A stretch of 64,000 bases of DNA from positions 104,265,198 to 104,329,197 of the forward strand of contig JAAALK010000079.1 of NCBI GenBank assembly GCA_019279435.1, read 5' to 3'. A program made the translations under genes and the position numbers. Source of the DNA: Zizania palustris (taxonomy: Eukaryota; Streptophyta; Magnoliopsida; Poales; Poaceae). Shown in pieces: positions 59,301 to 64,000 of the stretch. Below the pieces are notes generated by a model. That model made no database searches, was not told the DNA's origin, and worked only from the letters and a program-made list of their open reading frames with translations. The stretch's first letter is position 1. Every line of letters begins with the position of its first letter.

Positions 59301-61751
59301 GGGATCCGCCTTAACCCCGAAAAATGTATATTCGGAGCTAAGGCTGGAAAGTTGTTAGGGTACTTAGTTTCAAGCAAGGGAATTGAAGCTAGCCCTACTC
59401 AAATAACTGCGCTGCAGAAGATGGCTCCTCCCGAGAATTTAAAGCAAGTGCAAAAGCTGACTGGACGTCTTGCCGCACTTAGCAGGTTTTTATCAAGGTC
59501 TGCAGAGAGGAGTTTGCCAATCTTTAAAGCTTTGAAAGGGTCCGAAGATTTTGCATGGACACCGGAGTGTCAGAGAAGCTTCGAAGACATTAAAAATTAT
59601 CTCAGCAATCTTGCTACACTTACGGTGCCTATTGCGGACGAAACCCTACTTCTATATCTTGCAGCTACAGGCTCAGCTGTCAGCGCAGTCCTTGTCAGAG
59701 AAGCCGATATCAATGGGAAGTTGGTCCAAAATCCTGTCTATTTTGTATCCGAAGCATTGTCAGGAGCAAAGACAAGATACTCCGAACTTGAAAAGTTCGT
59801 TTACGCTCTGATAATGGCTTCGAGGAAGTTAAGGCATTATTTTTTGGCTCATAATGTAGTTGTACCAACTTCATATCCTTTAGGAGATATGCTCCGAAGC
59901 AAAGATTCCACTGGAAGGATTGGAAAGTGGGCAGTAGAACTAGCACCCTTCGGCATATCTTTCCTGGCAAGGACAGCTATCAAATCTCAAGTCCTAGCAG
60001 ACTTCGTAGCAGAGTGGACTCCACCTGCGAAGTTGACTCCGGAAAAATCAGATGACGGAGTTTGGATTATTTACTCCGACGGGGCTTTTCAAGCATCCGG
60101 AGCAGGCATTGGGGCAGTATTAATTTCACCATCAGGACAAAGAGCAATGTACTCCGCAAGACTCAACTTTAAGTCTACCAATAATATAGCGGAGTACGAA
60201 GGAATATTATTGGGACTTCGGAAAGCACGTGCTCTAGGGGCTACAAGAATAATTATAAAAACAGATTCTCAGATAGTAGCAGGGCACGTAGACAAAAGTT
60301 TTCAAGTCCGACATCCACAGCTTGCAAAGTACTTGGAAGAAATTCTCAAGATCGAAGCACATTTCAAGGGTATTTCCATTCGGAGTATACCAAGAGCTGA
60401 AAACGTGCAAGCGGACATTTTAGCGAAGGCTGCTGCCGGAGCTGTGGATGTGCCTGACGAAGCTTTCTATGAGGAGCTCAATATACCTTCGGTGCCACAA
60501 GTTGCTTCTGCAGAGATTCTCTGCATTCCTAGTGCAGATTGGAAAGATTCAATCATAGAACTCTTGCAAGGAGGAACAAATTTGCCCGAAGAGCCCCAAT
60601 TGTCAAGATTAAAGCTCAGAGCAAGAAACTATCAGTTAATCAACGGTATATTATACAAGGCCGGAGTATGTTCCCCTCTACTCCGATGTATATCTCAAGC
60701 CGAAGGCCAAGAAATTCTTCGAGAAATTCACGAAGGCCTTTGTGGAAGTCATTTAGCCCCTAGAGCTCTGGCAGGAAAAACACTTCGCCAGGGGCTTTAT
60801 TGGCCCACAATAACAGCTGATGCGGAGAGCTTGGTCCGCACTTGTCAAGGATGCCAGTGGATGGGTCGACGGAGTCATCGCCCACCAACAGCTCTTCAAG
60901 TCATTGCTCCGGTATGGCCTATGGCCAGATGGGGTATGGATCTAATTGGTCCCTTTCCGTTAGCAAAGGGAAATCTGAAGTTCGCAGTGGTAGCTATCGA
61001 ATATTTTTCTAAGTGGGTGGAAGCAGAGCCCTTAACAGCTATCACTTCGAATAATGTACAGAAATTCTTCTGGAAGAACATTATTTGCCGGTTCGGAGTG
61101 CCTAAATATCTCACGGTTGATAATGGAACACAGTTCGACGCAGAACCCTTCAAGAAGTTTTGCGAAGACCTAGGCATTCAACTATGTTTTGCTGCAGTGA
61201 GACATCCTCAGTCGAATGGAGCCGTTGAGCGAGCCAATGGAAATATCTTATCAGGGCTAAATCGAAGAATAGTAGGGTTGTCAAAGGGACTGTGGACCGA
61301 AGAGCTTCCAAAGATTTTATGGTCCATTCGGACTACGCAAACAAGGTCCACAGGTTTTACTCCGTTCAGACTACTATTCGGAGATGAAGCAATGACTCCA
61401 ACGGAGCTCAAAGGGGGCTCATTTCGCAGCACCGAACCAGACGTCGAAGAAGAAAGACAAGCTTCGTTAGATTTGTCAGAAGAAACAAGACTTCGAGCTG
61501 TAGCTAATTTATCAAAGTATCATCAGCAGACGAAGACTTGGTATGACCCGAAGGTTAAGCTCAGCGAGTTAAGGCCGGGTCATCTTGTTCTACGAAGCAT
61601 TATAGCACCAGGGAAGTTAGGCAATAAATGGGAAGGTCCATATCTAATCGTCCGCTCGGGACGCCCTGGTTCGTTTAAATTAGCTAATTTAGAAGGTGAA
61701 GAATTAGCACATACTTGGCATGCGGAGCACCTAAAGCGATACTTCGCATAA
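56355..61751 (+). CDS. gag-pol: Gag-Pol polyprotein of element D (1798 aa)
   Basis: Uninterrupted frame with all parts seen in A: gag domain about 170-275, CCIHGENRSHATDTC knuckle, DGGSSAD protease, RT with YMDD, degenerate first RNase H, second RNase H with YSDGA/AEYEG/TDSQ, HHCC and D-D-35-E integrase, end HLKRYFA. One residue longer than A in the region after the knuckle (AAAVRSEP). A notable change is MPFDLRNAG at about residue 927, where A, B and C have MPFGLRNAG; this Gly is nearly invariant in retroelement RTs, so activity of this copy is doubtful although the frame is open. Start chosen by the shared MPPKRS. Confidence 0.95.
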   Translation: MPPKRSAPRNPTRRSSRISGEIPFDTVEVGGSSTIPPPQTPQGAFIPRGYETSPPTPSTLRPPGATLPPSIPIQTDHTSSQDPEGPSGGDEDSLGDMATQMANLQAEVARWRQEAANRLRPQATPAIPEVHEDDDLDYPEAPENASYDNESPLHPELQKVRFDPRFKASKLCKYAGDEDPSEFARSYALAIEASGGDRETMAKCFPLALQGVALRWFWSLKPGSITSWSQLKKKFISNFQGTFVPPMSTGSLFQVKQLPGETLRQYFKRFAHTKSQIRGLSTSSVVDAAREGVSHKGLLDKLHRKSITTVSQLMSYFEEYSKSEEGWLRRTTATSTVLTEVKAEVKTSAQPQEPVSEVQHDRRRGQKHPLSEVLNIAPPQKFAPRAPQSAGNKSSGWRPPGKTAGKGQTLFCCIHGENRSHATDTCKAILTLRGEYLERTSGRGSTDRSPAAAVRSEPVQAVARIENFDAARHPPVANVMPPPKQEEGQDRGKRVVLPISGGGTLGSMSKRQRREYVREVGHIGTSSSAAAMPEWSHVPISFSAEDAAGIKFPHADPLVITADIAGTEVRRVLIDGGSSADIIFVQAFDQLCISRKHLLPAARPLQGFAGPPLDALGQIGLEVTFGEGLLARTEEVIFDVVDAPYAYNVIFGRGMLNQFGAVAHHNYLCMKMPTQSGVLTIFGDQAIARRAEYGHGPPLDPRQVNSVQDNGEIFSASSEASKKSFPRPSPEGEIATKVIVKDGKEYTFQFGKDLPPEVATSLEKVVEENLDVFAWSDEDITGVDRDIIEHSLLVNPKARPVRQGLRKMSAERAALAKDEVEKLLKAGIIREVAHTEWLANPVFVRKKSSGKWRMCIDFTSLNKACPRDPYPMPRIDQLVDSTAGSELLSFLDAYSGYHQIWLKREDEIKTSFVTPSGVFCYVRMPFDLRNAGATFSRLVAKALGHQLGRNVEAYMDDIVIKSALKHQHSLDLAETFNSLRACGIRLNPEKCIFGAKAGKLLGYLVSSKGIEASPTQITALQKMAPPENLKQVQKLTGRLAALSRFLSRSAERSLPIFKALKGSEDFAWTPECQRSFEDIKNYLSNLATLTVPIADETLLLYLAATGSAVSAVLVREADINGKLVQNPVYFVSEALSGAKTRYSELEKFVYALIMASRKLRHYFLAHNVVVPTSYPLGDMLRSKDSTGRIGKWAVELAPFGISFLARTAIKSQVLADFVAEWTPPAKLTPEKSDDGVWIIYSDGAFQASGAGIGAVLISPSGQRAMYSARLNFKSTNNIAEYEGILLGLRKARALGATRIIIKTDSQIVAGHVDKSFQVRHPQLAKYLEEILKIEAHFKGISIRSIPRAENVQADILAKAAAGAVDVPDEAFYEELNIPSVPQVASAEILCIPSADWKDSIIELLQGGTNLPEEPQLSRLKLRARNYQLINGILYKAGVCSPLLRCISQAEGQEILREIHEGLCGSHLAPRALAGKTLRQGLYWPTITADAESLVRTCQGCQWMGRRSHRPPTALQVIAPVWPMARWGMDLIGPFPLAKGNLKFAVVAIEYFSKWVEAEPLTAITSNNVQKFFWKNIICRFGVPKYLTVDNGTQFDAEPFKKFCEDLGIQLCFAAVRHPQSNGAVERANGNILSGLNRRIVGLSKGLWTEELPKILWSIRTTQTRSTGFTPFRLLFGDEAMTPTELKGGSFRSTEPDVEEERQASLDLSEETRLRAVANLSKYHQQTKTWYDPKVKLSELRPGHLVLRSIIAPGKLGNKWEGPYLIVRSGRPGSFKLANLEGEELAHTWHAEHLKRYFA

Positions 61752-62679
61752 GGGCTCCTTGTAATTCGCTTGTAATCACCTCTAAATTAATAAAGCATAC
61801 ACCCTGATAGTTGCCTTCCCCTTGACACTCCTAGTTTCCTGAGCGGACGCGCTGGGACAGAAGTCGATCGAGAGGGAAGTGTCATTAAGCTGGGTTGTAT
61901 TTCCGGACTTCGTACCCATAAAGTCGAAGCCTCCGGTGTGGTGGCTGAAATCCATCCGGAGCCCAAGCTGATACCTTGTAGGCATCCGTAAAAGAGCCAA
62001 TACCACATTCTACGGAGTCCAAGCTTCGGCTGGTAGACTTCCGTAAAAAGAGCCGAAGGTGGCCAAAATCTGCGGAGTCCAAGCTGCAGCTTGCAGACAT
62101 CCGTAAAAAGAGCCGAAGGTGGCCAAATTCTGCGAAGTCCAAGCTCCGGCTGGTAGACTTCTGCAAAAAAGAGCCCAAGTTGGCCAAATTCTGCGAAGTC
62201 CAAGCTCCGGCTGGTAGACTTCTGCAAAAATAGCCGAAGGTGGCTACAATTTCTGCGAAATCCAAGCTCCGGCTGGTAGATTTCTGCAAAAAAACAGCCG
62301 AAGGTGGCTAAAGCAAAACAGCATTTAAGCCATGAGCTTCGAATGTTTGTTCATATAAGTCCAAAGTGACAAATTTCTTAAGACACTAAAGTGTCCTCGA
62401 AGTTATCTTAATTGATTTCTTTCGTAAAGCAAACAAAGGTACCAAGTTACCATTCTTCTGACTACAAAGGTCAAAGACATTTCATAAGATTTCAAAAGAT
62501 CTTTAAAAATGACAGAGGGGCTCCGAACCCCCAAAAAATTGTACTCCGAAGTTTTTTCTTTGCGCATAACCATCTTTGAATGCAGTTCGAAGTTGCTTAT
62601 ACCCAAAGAGGGGCTAGTAAATATGGAGACAATTTTAAATCGGCATTCATTATTGAAACAAATGTGTTTACAGATTACA
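61752..62679. repeat. Convergent 3' zone of element D with six ~60-bp units
   Basis: Same array as in C (61965-62314), unit for unit, with few differences. Non-coding otherwise. Short minus-strand frames reflect the repeat period. Confidence 0.85.
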
Positions 62680-64000
62680 TTATGAAAAATTGGTATCTAT
62701 ACCAAGAAGGAATCGGAGACCTCTTCGGTCCCGAGAGCTAGGGGTGGAACGACTAGTTCCAACATCGGAAGTTCTAAGAACTTTGCGTTTAACTCTCTTT
62801 CTCCCCTTCGAAGCTCTAAAATCCTTCTGTTCTTGTTGAAGCTCGGCCCAAGTTCGAAGCCGCTCAGGACTTCTCTCCCAGCTTCTAAGACCTTCAGATC
62901 TTTTATTTTGGGCTTCACCTTCGTCTTCGGACCAGTTAGTGTCTTCAGAAGACGAGGTGTTTGCGTCGATTTCTTTATCTTCCTCTTTAATATAAGACAA
63001 TACGTCTTTGATTACTTCGGGCGCAATAACGCCGGAGTCATCTCGAGGGATAAGAAATCGAGGACGCTTATAACTCTTTAGAAGTTCGAAGGTGTTCCAC
63101 AGTGAGCGAAGTTCGCTGTTAAGCTCTAACACTTCGATATCTTCGATAAGAGGCAAAGCCTAAAAATATGACAAACAAGATTTTCATTGATAAATGTTTA
63201 CAAGCACAAAGCTTTACACGGTTAAAAATCCTAAAACATTCCTAAACCTGTGGGTTTGAAGGAGGTTGGCTGCTCGAAGCTTGGCTCCGAACATGCTTCT
63301 GGCGTTGGCCTTCATCAATCCAAGCCTTGATCGCAGATCGACCTTCGGCTCTCCACGAAGTTTGGAAGGCCCGCCAAGCAGCAGCTACACCTTCGGAAGG
63401 TTTGAGAAGTCGGTCGTCGTCGAAGGTGATTGGACCTCTTCCTGCGTCCGGAGTTATTGATCGGCCCAAATCCTCGTAATAGCGAAGTAGACCAACAGCA
63501 GACACATGTCCGGAGAGTTCTCCATATCTAATGCCCGTCGTCTTCATCTGCTTCGCCACCCCTTGGATCCTTTTCAACCGGCGCAGAAGGCTGATGTTAT
63601 CATCAGAAGGGAGAATTCCAGTAGTACCGAAGTACTCCAGGACTTCTAACAACTGATTCATAACCTCCGCAGCCACCTTCTCAGACTTCAACTTATCTTC
63701 GTTCAGCGCATCCTTCGCCGAAGTAACTTCGTCCAAAACCCCAGAAAGCCTAGCATTCTCAGTGGTCAAAGTATTTTTCTGTGTCAACAATTGGCTAGCT
63801 TCCTCTTCAAGCCGGACGAGCCTAGACCCTGCAGTAGCATGCTCCGTCCGTAGTTTGTCAACTTCTGCTCGAAGCACAATCCTTTCCGCTTCGAGCTCTT
63901 TCTTTACAACCTCCAAGCTTTGCCTGGCCCTTCGCTCTGTTAATATTATATTGTCCATTTGAGTCACTCGACTTTCAGAGATGTTAAAATTCCTTCGAAG
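62680..64000 (-). CDS. Antisense gene (aORF) of element D, last two exons
   Basis: Exon 5 63159-62680 ends LLGIDTNFS. Intron 63160-63247 (88 bp, GT...AG). Coiled-coil exon 4 runs from 63248 past the window end (TERRARQSLEVVKKELEAE near 63900). No stop or frameshift is visible in the part present. It belongs with the aORFs of A and C, and upstream exons are outside the window. Confidence 0.8.

Larger units (their letters stand above)
35688..64000 (+). mobile_element. Element B: decayed Tat-type element split by elements C and D
   Basis: Pieces of B: 5' LTR 35688-36184, gag start 36247-37149, then (after C) gag-pol 48742-53198, repeat zone 53199-53937, antisense gene 53938-55797, interrupted by D at 55798. 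The rest of its antisense gene and its 3' LTR must lie right of the window. The frame of gag resumes correctly across C once one ATAAT copy is removed. Multiple stops, a deletion in protease and a changed active site show it is dead. Its 5' LTR groups with that of E0. Confidence 0.88.
55798..64000 (+). mobile_element. Element D: Tat-type retrotransposon, runs off the window
   Basis: 5' LTR 55798-56292, primer site 56295-56312, gag-pol 56355-61751, repeat zone 61752-62679, antisense gene from 62680 to beyond 64000. The expected target duplication on the left is TGCAG (55793-55797). Closest to C in the coding region and in the repeat zone. Inserted in exon 3 of the antisense gene of B. Confidence 0.93.

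Overview
The window is a block of nested LTR retrotransposons from a large plant genome. I see no host gene, tRNA, rRNA or CRISPR array. The plant assignment rests on the families: Tat-lineage Ty3/gypsy elements (extra plant/archaeal-type RNase H, no chromodomain, PBS starting TGGCGCC, antisense extra gene) and Ty1/copia elements with a TGGCATCAGAGCC primer site and a long LTR behind an AAGGGGGAGAT tract. A monocot is plausible from the GC-rich codon use of one element, but the sequence does not settle it.

Layout. 1-781: 3' end of a Tat element (E0) with its 3' LTR. 782-3300 and 10070-11340 (resuming at 22593): two decayed copia copies meeting tail to tail (H). H is split by a 6.8 kb non-autonomous element (E, 3301-10069, duplication CAAGT) and an 11.25 kb full-length Tat element (A, 11341-22592, duplication GGTGC). 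23270-26498: old gypsy debris and an orphan promoter-like block. 26499-32907: inverted, decayed Tat element (F). F is broken by a rearranged copia element (G, from 32908). G is broken by Tat element B (from 35688, duplication GTGTC). B is broken twice: in gag by full-length Tat element C (37150-48741, duplication ATAAT) and in its antisense gene by Tat element D (from 55798), which runs off the window.

How the elements work. A and D each carry one uninterrupted ORF of about 1,800 codons: gag, CCHC-like knuckle, protease, reverse transcriptase, a degenerate gypsy RNase H, an intact second RNase H and integrase. C has the same ORF with one stop codon. Downstream, on the opposite strand, every Tat element carries a second gene (here 'aORF') with its own TATA-like box about 110-160 bp upstream and, as I read the splice sites, five exons. 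Its product (about 1,000-1,150 aa) has an Ala-rich N-terminus, a block resembling the plant family called putative gypsy-type transposon protein (PF04195), an acidic/Ser-rich linker, a long coiled coil and a conserved C-terminal signature around LLGIDT. E has lost all of gag and pol yet keeps this antisense gene, plus LTR ends, primer site and polypurine tract like those of A, C and D. The conserved antisense gene, and an element that is little else, are the most interesting features here.
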